DNA of 64,000 nt from Palsa-506 sp963836355 (GCA_963836355.1 CAWIJO010000007.1:682001-746000); one strand, 5' to 3'; counted from the stretch's first letter, positions 18,083 to 27,592 are shown. Translations and numbers: made by a program. The notes: generated by a model not told the origin, from the sequence alone.

Positions 18083-18672
18083 TGGTCCGGGTCCTCCCTG
18101 GCCGGCGGCTGGCCGGGGGCCGGCCTGCCCGGCGCGGCCGTCCCCTCTCGCGCCGCGAATATACCGCCCGCGTAGACATCCATGACTGCTGCCGTCCAGG
18201 CGGCCAGTCCGGCCCGGGCCAGCCGGTCAGTGCCAGTGACCCGGGTTATCTGGCGGCGCAGCAGCAGCAGCAGCGACAAATCGTTCGCCAGCAGGAACGC
18301 GGTCCGGGTCCGCTCGTCCTGGGCAGGCCGGGCGATCCCCGCGTCCACCAGCGAGCGCATACCCGCCTCGCTCGCGTCGAATAGCATCTCGAACAGCGCG
18401 TTAGCGGCGTCGCCGCCGTCGAGCAGCAGGCGCCGGACGTAGTCGACCAGCACGGGCTCGTCCTCCAGCCGGGCGGCGAGCAGTTCCGCCAGCGACGCGC
18501 TGCCGTCCTCCTCGCCGGTCCGGGCCAGCTCGCCGAGCATCTCCTCGAAGAACGCGACAGTGCGGCGGTCTGCGGCATCCTTCAGCCCGGCCTTGCCGGG
18601 GCTGGCCCGGCGGCAGGGCATCAGCGGCATGCTGCATCGCACCGCGTCAGTTGTCCCGGGCAAGCTGGCCAT
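18079..18672 (-). pseudogene. TetR-family regulator lacking its N-terminal DNA-binding domain
   Basis: From about 18600 down to 18079 the frame reads a helical ligand-binding domain of TetR type (FFEEMLGELARTGEEDG, LVDYVRRLLLDGGDAANAL, TAFLLANDLSLLLLLRRQI). The expected 50-60-residue helix-turn-helix with its conserved Gly-Thr-Tyr stretch is not found upstream in any frame. The upstream DNA instead contains a plus-strand remnant of another gene. The 3' end still couples to the ATPase by a GTGA overlap. The gene appears 5'-truncated by rearrangement, and any protein made could not bind the operator. Confidence 0.65.
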
Positions 18673-18689
18673 TGTCTGTGGCGCTGGCA

Positions 18690-18778
18690 GGTCCTGATTC
18701 TGCGGGGCGACCGGATCGTCGACATCGTGGCGTTGCTGACCGGGCGGCAGCCGCGCCAGGCTGGCGTGCCGTCCTGAT
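18690..18778 (+). pseudogene. C-terminal remnant of a SnoaL-like/ECF sigma accessory domain
   Basis: A short frame reads VLILRGDRIVDIVALLTGRQ and then stops. This resembles the last strand and helix of the SnoaL-like domain at the end of SigJ/SigG-type sigma factors (LRG.RI..I.AFL). Only about 28 codons are recognisable. Confidence 0.4.
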
Positions 18779-19239
18779 CGCAGCCCGGCTCCAGGCCCGA
18801 GCTAACGTTCAAGTATCGCGCATCGTCGCCGCGTACGTCGCTAGGCCGCCTGGTCACCGTCACCCCGGCCCGCAACCCTCTGGCCGCCAGCCGGCCAGAC
18901 TGATGCCGATCCTGGCTTTGCCGACGTCACCGGACGCCACCGCCAAGCCACTCGGGAACCGCCTTACCTGTATCGGGTGATGACGCAAGGTTGGTTCGGC
19001 CTGGGCGTTGCGGGCCCGTGTGGTGCTCTGTTTGGGCGTGGCTGAGTCGGCTCCCTGTCCCAGATAGCTGCCGGGCCTGCGATCTGGCGGGCGGGTCAAG
19101 GACCGGGCGGGAGCCCGGCCGGCGCGTCAGAACGGTGGATGATCTGGGGTAGTTATAGATTGCTCTGCCCTCGTCGACATCCAGTCGGGTGTCGTGTCAT
19201 ATCCCATGACCGGCCAGTGAACGCCGCGGATTCGCAGTG
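18779..19239. other. No gene recognised
   Basis: Short frames on both strands switch every 60-100 bp and none shows a recognisable motif or a sustained coding bias. It is probably eroded intergenic DNA at the breakpoint that truncated the TetR gene. Confidence 0.5.
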
Positions 19240-19480
19240 GCGGCGTGCCGTTTGGGGAGGTCATCGGCCCGATCTGCTACAGGTGCCGGGACCAGGCCGG
19301 GTCGCTGACCGCGCCAGCGATGATCGGGAAAAGGTACAGCAGGCCGGGACCGCGCCGATGGCTACTGCGGAATCCCGCGCGGCGGTGGCAACGCCCAGGC
19401 TGAGCAGCCCGATCAGGGCAAGACAAAGGACCGATCCGGCGGCGGCGCGCAGCACCAGCCCGTCGCTCAGCGACGGGCTC
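19240..19480 (-). pseudogene. ABC-2 permease remnant
   Basis: The frame reads SVLCLALIGLLSLGVATAARD, then SAVAIGAV, then in a shifted frame GLLYLFPIIAGAVSDPAW, then an internal stop before QIGPMT. This is the conserved fifth/sixth membrane region of actinobacterial ABC-2 permeases (RDSA.AIG..LGLLYLFPI). One frameshift and one stop are visible. Confidence 0.6.
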
Positions 19481-19589
19481 GCCGCCGGGTTCGTCCTCAT
19501 CGGCGCGACGCCGCTGCTTGTGGTGGCGCCCGCAGCGCTGCGGGCAGCCACCGGGCGAAGGTCGCGCCGGGCTGGCCGAGCCGGCTGCG

Positions 19590-20110
19590 GCCGTGCGCGC
19601 CTCCCGGCTGGGCCCGGCGCTTGGACTGGCCGGGTCCGTGCCGGGCAGCCTCGGGGTGCGGATGGCGTTCGAGCCAGGTCACGGGCGAACAGCGGTCCCG
19701 GTGCGCAGCGCCCTCGCCGGGACGAGCGTGGCCGAGTACGCAGGCGGCAACTACGGGCAGGTCAGCGTCGCTGCCCCGGGCAGCCGCAGCGGCACGGCCG
19801 TGCCGGCGATCGGCCTCGACCAGCTGCACGGGAACGGATTCCTGACCCTCCTCGCGGGCAGAGCCCCGGCCGGGCCGCATGAGATCACCCTCGGCCCCCG
19901 CACCCTCCGTGAGCTGGGCCTGCGTATCGGCCAGCGGGTGGAGGTCGGCGCGAACGACCGGATAACCCCGATGCGCATCGTGGCTCGGCGATCTTCGCAG
20001 CGTTCAGCGTGGGCGGCGGCAAGGACATCGACACCGGCCGGCCGGACCCGGAACGCCGCGAAGCACAGTTCGCCGTGCTGCAGCACCGGCCCCAAGGCGA
20101 GACCGAGACA
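19590..20110 (+). pseudogene. FtsX/MacB-type ABC permease remnant
   Basis: The frame reads RMAFEPGHGRTAVPVRSALA, then directly YGQVSVAAPGSRSGTAVP, FLTLLAGRAPAGPHEITLG and LRELGLRIGQRVEVG. After a frameshift near 19995 it reads IFAAFSVGGGKD. This matches the extracytoplasmic region of large FtsX-like permeases, but the membrane segment that normally follows VRSALAGT is missing, so an internal deletion has occurred. Both ends are lost. Confidence 0.6.
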
Positions 20111-20159
20111 GTAGCTAGCGTCCTATCCGACGGAAAGATCGCCTACGACCGAGATCTAC

Positions 20160-20338
20160 AACACTCCTCGGCAGCAAGCGGCGCCGCAGCCGGATCATCG
20201 ACCAACGGCGGCGGACCTTCTGGACCGCGGATACCCCGACGGCCGCTTCACCCTCGCCCCCGAAAACCGGCTCTTCGGACAAGCCACTCCCGAGCCCGCC
20301 ACCACCCTACGACCCGCTACCCACAGTGTGCTGGCGTA
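20160..20338 (+). pseudogene. Unidentified coding remnant
   Basis: A plus-strand frame reads YPDGRFTLAPENRLFGQATP and ends at TAG 20336-20338. GC3 is high, but I recognise no family and there is no start. Confidence 0.25.
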
Positions 20339-20544
20339 GCCCTCGAAGCGCTGCAGGCTGGCTGCATGATGTCGCCGGGGTCGCCGATGTCCGGGAGCGG
20401 GCTCACCAGGTCCCGGTAGGGCTGGCGGTCGAGGGCGCTTCCGATAGAGCCAGGGAACTGGCCGACGGCGTCAGGCCGGCCCGGCGCGCTTACGGTGACA
20501 AGGCACGGCCCCGGCTGCCGGGCAGCCGGCCTGGAGCGGAGGCT

Positions 20545-22827
20545 TCAGGCGGTCGCGGGCGGCCGGGTGACCGAAAGCTCCGGCGGGATGCCACGGTACG
20601 GCTCGATCTCCACGAGGGCCAGCTGGCCCGTGCAGCCCTGGCTGAGGGTGGAGGAGGGGCGGTCGGCGGTGAGCACGTTGGGGTTGCCGTGACGGCAAAA
20701 GCCCGGATTGGCCGGGTCCGGGTCGTACCAGGCGCCGGTGGAAAGCTGGGCGACCCCGGGCCGCACCGCTTCGTCGACAGCCAGCCCGGCCAGGCAGGCA
20801 CCCCGGTCGTTGAAGATCCGCACGAGGTCGCCGTCGCGCAGGCCGCGGGCTGCCGCGTCGGCAGGATGCAGCCGCACTGGTTCACGCCCGGCGATCTTAA
20901 CCGACTGGCTGTGCGCGCCGACGTCCAGCTGGCTGTGCAGCCGGGATCGCGGCTGGTTGGCAACCAGCTGCAGGCGGAAGCGCCGGGCGGCGGGGGAGCC
21001 GAGCCATTCGTCCGGTTCGCGCCAGACCGGGTGGCCAGGGCAGTCCGGATACCGGTAGCTGCCGATGGTCTCAGAGAAGATTTCGATTTTCCCGGTCGGC
21101 GTGGTGAGCGGGTGGCCCTCCGGGTCGGCGCGGAAATCAGCAAACGCCATCTGCGGCTCGCTGGCCACCGGCAGTTCGAGGCCGTCGCTTGCCCAGAACT
21201 CGTCAAAACCCGGTACAGCCCGCCCGCGCTCAGCCAGTTCGCCCCGCCACTCGTCATACAGGTGGCGCAGCCAGTCCACCGCGGTGCGGCCCTCGGTGAA
21301 GTCCTCGCCCGCGCCGAGCCTGTCCGCTAGCCCCGCGAAGATGGCGTAGTCGTCCCGGGCTTCGCCGTGCGGCCGGGTCAGCGCTGGCATCGGGAAAAAC
21401 ATCCGGTCGTTTTGCCCGGAGCCGTAATCGTCACGTTCGATGGTCATGGTGGCCGGCAGCACGATGTCGGCGTGCCGGGCGGTCGCCGTCCAGAACGGGT
21501 CATGGACCACCACCGTCTCCGGCCGGGCGAACGCCTCGCGCAGCCGGGCGAGGTCCTGGTGGTGATGAAACGGGTTACCGCCGCACCAGTACACCAGCCG
21601 GATGTCCGGGTAGGTCAGCCGCTGCCCGTTGTAGTCGTAGGCTGCACCGGGATTCAGCAGCATGTCGGCGATCCGCGCCACCGGGATAAACGCGGAAACC
21701 CCGTTCCGGCCTTGCGGCAGCCGCGGCACCGGCACCTGGGGCGCTGGCTCGCCGACCAGGGACGCGGACCCGTAGCCGTGGCCGAAACCGCCGCCCGGCA
21801 GCCCGATCTGGCCGAGCATGGCAGCGAGCACCACACCGAGCCACAGCGGCTGCTCCCCGTGGCGGGCGCGCTGCAGCGACCAGCTGACGGTCACCAGGGT
21901 GCGCGCTGCGGCCATCTCGTGCGCGAGTTCCCGGATACGCGCCGCCGGCACGCCCGTGATCGCTTCAGCCCACGGAGGATCCTTAACGACGCCGTCTGCC
22001 TCGCCGCGCAGGTAACGGGCGAACCGCGGGTAACCGACTGTGTAACGGTCCAGGAAGCCGGTGTCTGCCAGGCCGCCGGCGTCCAGCACCTGGGCAAGCG
22101 CAAGCATCAGCGCGGCGTCGGTGCCGGGCCGCGGCGCGATCCATTCGGCCTGTGCCTCGGCGGGGGTGTCGTCGCGGATCGGGCTCACCGAGACGAACCG
22201 GCAGCCCCGTGCTCGGGCGGCGCTCACCCAGCTGCGGGCATTGTGCCGGGACACCCCGCCCGGTGACACCGCCGCGTTCTTCGGTGACAGCCCGCCGAAG
22301 GCGACCACCAGCTCGCTGTGCTCCGCGACCACGGACTTGGCCGTAGCACGGGTGAGCAGCACGTTCACGTCGGCGATCACATAGGGCAGCAGCACCGTGG
22401 AGGTGCCGAGACTGTAGCTGTTCACGTGCCGCACGTAGCCGCCGAGGCAGTTCAGGAACCGGTGCACCTGGCTCTGCGCGTGGTGGAACCGTCCTGCGCT
22501 GGCCCAGCCGTACGAGCCGCCGTACACCGCTTGCGCCCCGTGGTCCCGGTAGACCCGGCGCAACTCCCCGGCTAGCAGTTCCAGTGCCGTGTCCCACGGA
22601 ACCGGCACGAACGGCTCGTCGCCGCGCCCCGGCGCGCCTGGGCCATGGTCCAGCCAGCCCTTGCGCACGTACGGCGAGGTGATGCGGGCCGGGTGATGCT
22701 GGGCTGAGGCGACGTTACGGATCAGCGGCACCGGCTCCGGGTCACCGCGCCACGGCCGCACCTCGGTCAGCCGCTCACCATCGCTGACCGCCTCGAATGC
22801 CCCCCAGTGCGTCAGATGGACAGTCAT
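20545..22827 (-). CDS. bisC: Molybdopterin-dependent oxidoreductase (biotin sulfoxide/TMAO reductase type)
   Basis: This 760-aa protein starts MTVHLTHWGAF. It has the order of the DMSO-reductase family BisC/TorA branch: the N-terminal THWGAF, SPYVRKGWL, VYGGSYGWASAGRFHHAQSQ, the molybdenum-binding Ser region VNSYSLGTSTVLLP, WCGGNPFHHHQDLARLREAF, and a C-terminal molybdopterin-binding barrel (NQPRSRLHSQLDVGAHSQ). There is no N-terminal Cys cluster and no Tat signal, so it is a cytoplasmic enzyme without its own Fe-S cluster, as in BisC. The likely role is reducing sulfoxides such as biotin or methionine sulfoxide. An in-frame GTG 10 codons earlier is an alternative start. Confidence 0.9.
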   Translation of the reverse strand: MTVHLTHWGAFEAVSDGERLTEVRPWRGDPEPVPLIRNVASAQHHPARITSPYVRKGWLDHGPGAPGRGDEPFVPVPWDTALELLAGELRRVYRDHGAQAVYGGSYGWASAGRFHHAQSQVHRFLNCLGGYVRHVNSYSLGTSTVLLPYVIADVNVLLTRATAKSVVAEHSELVVAFGGLSPKNAAVSPGGVSRHNARSWVSAARARGCRFVSVSPIRDDTPAEAQAEWIAPRPGTDAALMLALAQVLDAGGLADTGFLDRYTVGYPRFARYLRGEADGVVKDPPWAEAITGVPAARIRELAHEMAAARTLVTVSWSLQRARHGEQPLWLGVVLAAMLGQIGLPGGGFGHGYGSASLVGEPAPQVPVPRLPQGRNGVSAFIPVARIADMLLNPGAAYDYNGQRLTYPDIRLVYWCGGNPFHHHQDLARLREAFARPETVVVHDPFWTATARHADIVLPATMTIERDDYGSGQNDRMFFPMPALTRPHGEARDDYAIFAGLADRLGAGEDFTEGRTAVDWLRHLYDEWRGELAERGRAVPGFDEFWASDGLELPVASEPQMAFADFRADPEGHPLTTPTGKIEIFSETIGSYRYPDCPGHPVWREPDEWLGSPAARRFRLQLVANQPRSRLHSQLDVGAHSQSVKIAGREPVRLHPADAAARGLRDGDLVRIFNDRGACLAGLAVDEAVRPGVAQLSTGAWYDPDPANPGFCRHGNPNVLTADRPSSTLSQGCTGQLALVEIEPYRGIPPELSVTRPPATA

Positions 22828-23063
22828 GCCATCAATCGTAAGCGTCTGGGGCGACACGGCTGCCGGCGCTGACAGCTCGGCGGCTCGGCGGCTCGGCGGC
22901 AGATCGTGATCCGCTCCCCGTGGCCGGGATGGAACTGCACCCCGCCCTCGCCGGTTACCAGGCGATACGTCTCCCACCGCGGCCGGAGCAGCTCCCGGCA
23001 GGCAGGGCCGGACGGTTCCGGAGAGCACAAGGCGACCAGGATGCTCGTGGTGTGGAACACCAA
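22824..23063 (-). CDS. Possible small protein coupled to the molybdoenzyme
   Basis: A 79-codon minus-strand frame with high GC3 (FHTTSILVALCSPEP, ETYRLVTGEGGVQFHPGHGE) ends in a TGA that overlaps the ATG of the molybdoenzyme by 4 bp. The overlap is the main argument that it is real. No family is recognised and no good ribosome site was found, so it may also be a 3' remnant. Confidence 0.35.
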   Translation of the reverse strand: MVFHTTSILVALCSPEPSGPACRELLRPRWETYRLVTGEGGVQFHPGHGERITICRRAAEPPSCQRRQPCRPRRLRLMA

Positions 23064-23265
23064 CCGCAGGCTGCTGATTGCCGGATAATCCGCCGGACCT
23101 TAATCACGAAGCCCGCGAGCATCCCGTCCCGCATGTCAGCGGACTCGGCACCCTGCACGCTACTGGCCCGGCATCGCCGCCTGGTCAACACAAGTGGACG
23201 CATCCGAACCAGCCAGGCCGTCTGGGACCCGAGCCGGCCGACACGTCCCGCACAGCTGCGGCAGG

Positions 23266-23559
23266 TCAGGCGCCGAGGTGGCGCTCCAGGGTCTCGACCT
23301 TGGACTCCAGCGCCCCGCTCACCCCAGGGCGGATATCGGCCTTGAGCGTCAGGCTGACCCGCGGCGCCTTTGCCGCGACAGCCTCCACGGCGCGTTTCAC
23401 CACGCCCATGACCTCATCCCAATCGCCCTCGACGGTGGTGAACATGGCGTCGGTCCGGTTCGGCAGGCCGCTGTCGCGTACTACCCGTACCGCGTCTGCG
23501 ACGTACTCGGCAACTGCCTCGCCGACTCCGAGCGGCGTCACCGAGAAGGCGACAAGCAT
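23266..23559 (-). CDS. Thiamine-binding protein (MTH1187/YkoF-like)
   Basis: This 97-aa protein starts MLVAFSVTPLG and continues GVGEAVAEYVADAVRVVRDS, AMFTTVEGDWDEVM and VSLTLKADIRPG. This is the small ferredoxin-like fold of the MTH1187/YqgV thiamine-binding family, which typically forms tetramers and buffers or delivers thiamine. A GGGAGA site lies 6 bp before the ATG. The gene is alone between the molybdoenzyme and the GH65 operon. I found no TPP riboswitch in the 230 bp upstream. Confidence 0.88.
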   Translation of the reverse strand: MLVAFSVTPLGVGEAVAEYVADAVRVVRDSGLPNRTDAMFTTVEGDWDEVMGVVKRAVEAVAAKAPRVSLTLKADIRPGVSGALESKVETLERHLGA

Positions 23560-23638
23560 CGTGATTCTCCCGCGTGGCTGGTGATGTGATGAGGCGATGC
23601 GCGGCCGCAGGGCTAGGCGCCCAGGCCCGGTGGAATCA

Positions 23639-23678
23639 GGATAAGGGCGCCGGGCCAGACCCGCAGCCCGCCTTATCC
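23639..23678 (-). terminator. Candidate terminator after the GH65 operon
   Basis: GGATAAGG at 23639-23646 pairs perfectly with CCTTATCC at 23671-23678, enclosing a 24-nt GC-rich loop that can extend the stem. It lies 110 bp past the beta-phosphoglucomutase stop on the minus strand. There is no U-tract. Confidence 0.4.
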
Positions 23679-23788
23679 CGGTAACGAACTTTGGGTCGCA
23701 GTCGCCCCTCGAGGCCTAACCTAACTGCCGCACAAACGGCCTGTCGGCGCTCTTCCCGCCCGCCAGATCGCCCTTGTTTCAGGCACTC

Positions 23789-24577
23789 CTAGGCGCTCTT
23801 AACGGCCAGGCAGCCGTCGGTCAGCGCGGAGCGGTCCACCTTGTCGAGTGTCGTGACGACGATGTCGGCCCCTGCCTCGGCCAGCAGGTCGGCGTCGTCG
23901 GCTCGTGCCACGCCGATCGCGGCCATGTCGCCGGCCTTGGCGGCCTCGACGCCTGCGGCGGCGTCCTCGATGACCATCGCGGCGTGCGGCGTGACGCCGA
24001 GCTCCCGGGCCGCGGTCAGGAACATCTCGGGGTCCGGCTTTCCGTGGGCGAAGTCCCGGCCCGAGACGTCGGCGTCGAAGAAGTCCAGCAGCGTCAGGCC
24101 CGGCCCCATCGACGCCGACGTGATCCCCTGTTCCTGGGCGAAGGTGTCGAGCCGGATCTTGCGCAGGAACAGCTTCGCGTTCTTCGACGATGACGCGGCC
24201 GCGACTCGGATGCCTGCGTCCTTGACGGCGATGATGAACCGCAGCGCATCGGGGTACGCGGTGAAGTCGCCGGCCTCGATGAGGCGCACCACCATCTCCT
24301 GCTTGCGCTGGGCGTACTGCGCGAGGCGCAGGTCATCGTCGTCGGGGACGTGGAAGTACTCCAGCGCCGCGCGAGCGCCGCTCAGCCGCGGCTTGCCCGA
24401 CATCTGCTCCTGGTAGACCTGGGAAGTGAACGCTCCCGGCGACCAGGTCGCCCGGCCACGGATGTCGCTCCACTCCCCCTCCATCAGCTCGCGCAGCGAC
24501 TCGCGCCACGCCTTCTGGTGCGGCGAGTCGACAAGCACGCCGTCGACATCGAAGATCGCTCCCTGAAACGCCGGCAC
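23789..24577 (-). CDS. HAD hydrolase, beta-phosphoglucomutase family
   Basis: This 262-aa protein has the nucleophile motif FDVDGVLVDS with Asp10 and Asp12 near the N-terminus, a helical cap (HQKAWRESLRELMEGEW), a phosphate-binding Ser in AAASSSKNAK, and the acid pair in VIEDAAAGVEAAKAGDM. I chose the GTG at 24577 because GGAGGA lies just upstream; it starts 11 bp after the GH65 stop. In this context it should convert beta-glucose 1-phosphate, the product of the upstream GH65 phosphorylase, into glucose 6-phosphate for glycolysis. Confidence 0.9.
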   Translation of the reverse strand: MPAFQGAIFDVDGVLVDSPHQKAWRESLRELMEGEWSDIRGRATWSPGAFTSQVYQEQMSGKPRLSGARAALEYFHVPDDDDLRLAQYAQRKQEMVVRLIEAGDFTAYPDALRFIIAVKDAGIRVAAASSSKNAKLFLRKIRLDTFAQEQGITSASMGPGLTLLDFFDADVSGRDFAHGKPDPEMFLTAARELGVTPHAAMVIEDAAAGVEAAKAGDMAAIGVARADDADLLAEAGADIVVTTLDKVDRSALTDGCLAVKSA

Positions 24578-24588
24578 GCGTCCTCCTG

Positions 24589-27045
24589 TCAGCCGTGGGC
24601 CTGCTGGGGCCTCGCACATGCGCCCGGCCGCAGCTCAAACATGCACCGGTCGCCGGGGCGCAACTCGCGGACATCGTCGCCGACCCCGACGCTGATCGGC
24701 CGCCGCACGCCCTCCCGGTGGGCGGCTAGCATCAGCCTCCCGTCAGCGAGCGTCACGAGGATCGGCGTCCCCCGGAACTGCATCGTGAACGACAGGCCTT
24801 CGAGCCGCGCGGGCAGCCGGGGGTCGAAGTACAGGACGCCGTCGCGGATCTCCGTGCCGGCGTAGCTGCGCTGGGCGAGATCGAGCGTCCCGGACATCAC
24901 GCCCATGTGAATGCCCTCCTTCGTGGTGCCGCCCTGGACGTCACTGACGTCGCTTTCCAGCGCGGCGAGGAACCTCTCCCACGAGCGGTCGACGTCCAGT
25001 CGCGCGAGCACGCCGCCGTGCGCGACGAAGCTCAGCGTGGAGCCGTGTGAGGTGCGCTCGTCGTAGTAGGCGATGTTCTTTCGCGCGGTGTCCGGGCCGT
25101 AGTCGTAGCCCAGCCGCGCGAACAGCCGCCGCAGCTCGTCGCGCGAGAACAGATAGAACAGCATCACCGTGTCAGCCTGCTTGGCGAGCTTGTAGCGGTT
25201 GGGGTCATCGCCCTCGGCGCGCAGGATCCGGTCGAGGCGCTGGATGTTCCCGTACTTGCCGCGGTAGGCGTCCCAGTCGAGCTCCTCGAGATCCTCGTAT
25301 CCCTCGAACTGGCTGATGATGCCGTCGTAGTGAAACGGGATGAACATCCGGCGGCTCATGTCCGCCCACCTGCGCAGCTCCTCGTCGCCGAGACCCAGCT
25401 TCCCGCGCAGCGCGTCGGCCCGCGTCGCGGGCAGGAACGAGAGGACCTCCTGCGCGACGTCGCACAGCCACGCCACCATGACATTGGTGTAGGCGTTGTT
25501 GCGCAGGCCGCCCTCAGCCGCATCCGGGTACTTCTCGTGGAACTCATCCGGCCCCATCACGCCGTGGATCTCATAGCGCTCGCGCTCGGGATTGAAGTGA
25601 GCGATCGAGGCCCAGAAGCGCGCGATCTCCAGCATCATCTCCGCGCCGTAGTCACCCAGGAAAGCCAGATCCTCGGTGGTCTGGAAGTAGTGCCAGATGT
25701 TGTAGAAGATCGCCGCGCTGACGTGCCGCTGGTTATGGCTCAGATCGCGCTCCCAGCGGCCCGAGAGCGGGTTGAGATGCACGCGCTGGGTCTCCTCCTT
25801 GCCCTCGCTGCCGCTCTGCCACGGGAACATCGCGCCACGCAGCCCTGCCTCGCGGGCCGCCGCGCACGCCTCGCCCAGGCGCCGGTAGCGGTACATCAAC
25901 AACCCTCGGGTGACCTCCGGCATGCGGAAGTTCAAGAAAAGATACACGTAGAGCTCGTCCCAGAACACGTGCCCCCGGTAGGCCTCGCCGTTGAGGCCGC
26001 GGGCCGGCACCCCGGCGTCCAGGTCGGCCGTGTGATGCGAGCAGACCTGGACGATCTGGCAGATGTGCAGCCGCAGCAGGAGCTGCACGCGGTCGTCGCC
26101 CGGCACCCGGACATCGCACACCCGCCACAGCTCATCCCAGGCCGACGCGTGCCGCGCGAACGCCTGCTCGAAGCCGACGTAACGCAGCGCCGAAGTCCCG
26201 GCCTTCGCCAGCGTGTCGCTGATCGCGGGGTCACGCGAGGTGAAGAAGGTCACCATCTTCTCGACCCGGACGGTAACGCCCTGCCGGACGTCGAACGCGA
26301 GCATCTGCTGGATGTAATCCTCCATCTGATAGAGGCTGCGGTCGACGGCGAGCGGCTCGCCGCGGTCATCGAGGATGCGCGTGCGCGCCGCCTGGCTGAT
26401 GTACAAGTTCGACTGACGCGTCTGCACCTTCAGCGCGATCACCTCGGGCCCGAACGTCCTGGGTGACACCGGGTCGAGGTGGCGGCTCTCGAGCTGCTGG
26501 TAGCGCGCGACACCGCCGTTGGTCACCCGTCCGTCGAGACCGGACACCACCTCCACCCGGCCTGACCAGTTCTCGGGCGTGAGCGTCCACTCGATGCCCG
26601 CGTGATGGAGGTCAGCCATGCTCACGAACCGCCGGCTGCGCAGCAACGTCTCACGGCCAGCGGAGTCGCGGAAGCGCAGCTCGCGGATCACGGTCGCGCT
26701 GCGGATATCGAGCTCATGCCGGTAGCCGAGCAGCTCGACGTCGGCGAGCCGGATGGAATCCTCGCCCTCAATGCGCAGCTTGAGCACCAGCCAGTTGGGC
26801 AGGTTGACAAGATCCTCGTTGAGCACCGGCACGCCGCCGAGGATCGTCGTCTCGCGGTTGTAAACGCCGTGCCCGTACGTGCCGGGATAATGCACGCCGT
26901 CGGCGTCCTCCCACTCCGCCGTGCCGCGCGTGCACAGGTAGCCATTGCCCGTCGAGGTCAGTGCCTCGCGCAGCCCCTCCTCGGCAGGATCGAACCCCTC
27001 GTAGACGAGCGAGAAGCCGTTCACCGGGCTGCTCTGAGCAGGCAC
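24589..27045 (-). CDS. Glycoside hydrolase family 65 phosphorylase (trehalose/maltose/kojibiose type)
   Basis: This 818-aa protein has the GH65 order. An N-terminal beta-sandwich (STGNGYLCTRGTAEW, GTYGHGVYNRETTILGG) precedes the (alpha/alpha)6 barrel with FWDELYVYLFLNFRMPEVTR and the catalytic acid Glu501 in VMGPDEFHEKYPDA. The phosphate-binding HGSTLS (in DERTSHGSTLSFV) and a C-terminal beta-domain follow. It phosphorolyses an alpha-glucobiose to beta-glucose 1-phosphate and glucose. The beta-phosphoglucomutase downstream and the trehalose-phosphatase remnant overlapping its start favour trehalose or maltose as substrate. The GTG start overlaps the OtsB-like gene by 25 bp. Confidence 0.92.
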   Translation of the reverse strand: MPAQSSPVNGFSLVYEGFDPAEEGLREALTSTGNGYLCTRGTAEWEDADGVHYPGTYGHGVYNRETTILGGVPVLNEDLVNLPNWLVLKLRIEGEDSIRLADVELLGYRHELDIRSATVIRELRFRDSAGRETLLRSRRFVSMADLHHAGIEWTLTPENWSGRVEVVSGLDGRVTNGGVARYQQLESRHLDPVSPRTFGPEVIALKVQTRQSNLYISQAARTRILDDRGEPLAVDRSLYQMEDYIQQMLAFDVRQGVTVRVEKMVTFFTSRDPAISDTLAKAGTSALRYVGFEQAFARHASAWDELWRVCDVRVPGDDRVQLLLRLHICQIVQVCSHHTADLDAGVPARGLNGEAYRGHVFWDELYVYLFLNFRMPEVTRGLLMYRYRRLGEACAAAREAGLRGAMFPWQSGSEGKEETQRVHLNPLSGRWERDLSHNQRHVSAAIFYNIWHYFQTTEDLAFLGDYGAEMMLEIARFWASIAHFNPERERYEIHGVMGPDEFHEKYPDAAEGGLRNNAYTNVMVAWLCDVAQEVLSFLPATRADALRGKLGLGDEELRRWADMSRRMFIPFHYDGIISQFEGYEDLEELDWDAYRGKYGNIQRLDRILRAEGDDPNRYKLAKQADTVMLFYLFSRDELRRLFARLGYDYGPDTARKNIAYYDERTSHGSTLSFVAHGGVLARLDVDRSWERFLAALESDVSDVQGGTTKEGIHMGVMSGTLDLAQRSYAGTEIRDGVLYFDPRLPARLEGLSFTMQFRGTPILVTLADGRLMLAAHREGVRRPISVGVGDDVRELRPGDRCMFELRPGACARPQQAHG

Positions 27046-27565
27046 TCGGACGCGCGCGCGAAGCCCCCCGCGCCACCGGCCAGGAGGCCGGCGCGCATGA
27101 CGATATCCCGCGGCCCCACCTCGGAGCCCACGCCCATCCGCGCCACGCTGCCGGGCCGACCGTCCGCCACCATCGCGTCAAGGACGCCGAACGCATCGAG
27201 GTCGGTCACGTCGCTGCCGCCGGAAAGCGCCACATGCGGCCGACCCGCCACCATTAATTCACGCACCGACTGCCTCTTTTCGATCGGCACGGGCGGCCGC
27301 GCCTCCAGCACCTTGCGTCCTCGACTGCACGGCGAGCCCTGCGCCAACTCAGCCTTCTCCGCAACACCCCGCAGACGGGCAAGCACCGCGTGCTCGCCGG
27401 GCACCCCAGGCCAGCGGAGGGCCGCGAGCGGGCCGTGGTCCTCGATCCGTATTCGCAGCATCCGCAGCTCCCTCGCATAGCTCCCTCGCATCGCGGGCGG
27501 CGGCGAACCGGGGTACGGTGCCTTGCCATTCCTCAAGCGCGGCGACCTGCGCATCATAACTGAGA
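27021..27565 (-). pseudogene. otsB: Trehalose-6-phosphate phosphatase (OtsB), N-terminally truncated
   Basis: From about 27461 the frame reads LRIRIEDHGPLAALRWPGVP, GRKVLEARPPVPIEKRQSV, the HAD acid motif GGSDVTDLDAFGVLD and RMGVGSEVGPRDIVMRAG, ending at 27021. This is the C-terminal half of OtsB. A further piece (VPRFAAARDARELC) sits in another frame just upstream. The N-terminal DXDGTL nucleophile motif is absent; in its place is an acyl-CoA dehydrogenase remnant. An ATG at 27461 with a GGGAG site could give a 146-aa product, but it could not be catalytic. The stop overlaps the GH65 start. Confidence 0.65.
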
Positions 27566-27592
27566 CGCGGAAGCGCCGGCTGTTCCCGCGGT

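Noticed and set aside
23560..23788. TPP riboswitch before the thiamine-binding gene
   Set aside because: The conserved CTGAGA and ACC(C)TGA(A) elements are not found in the leader.
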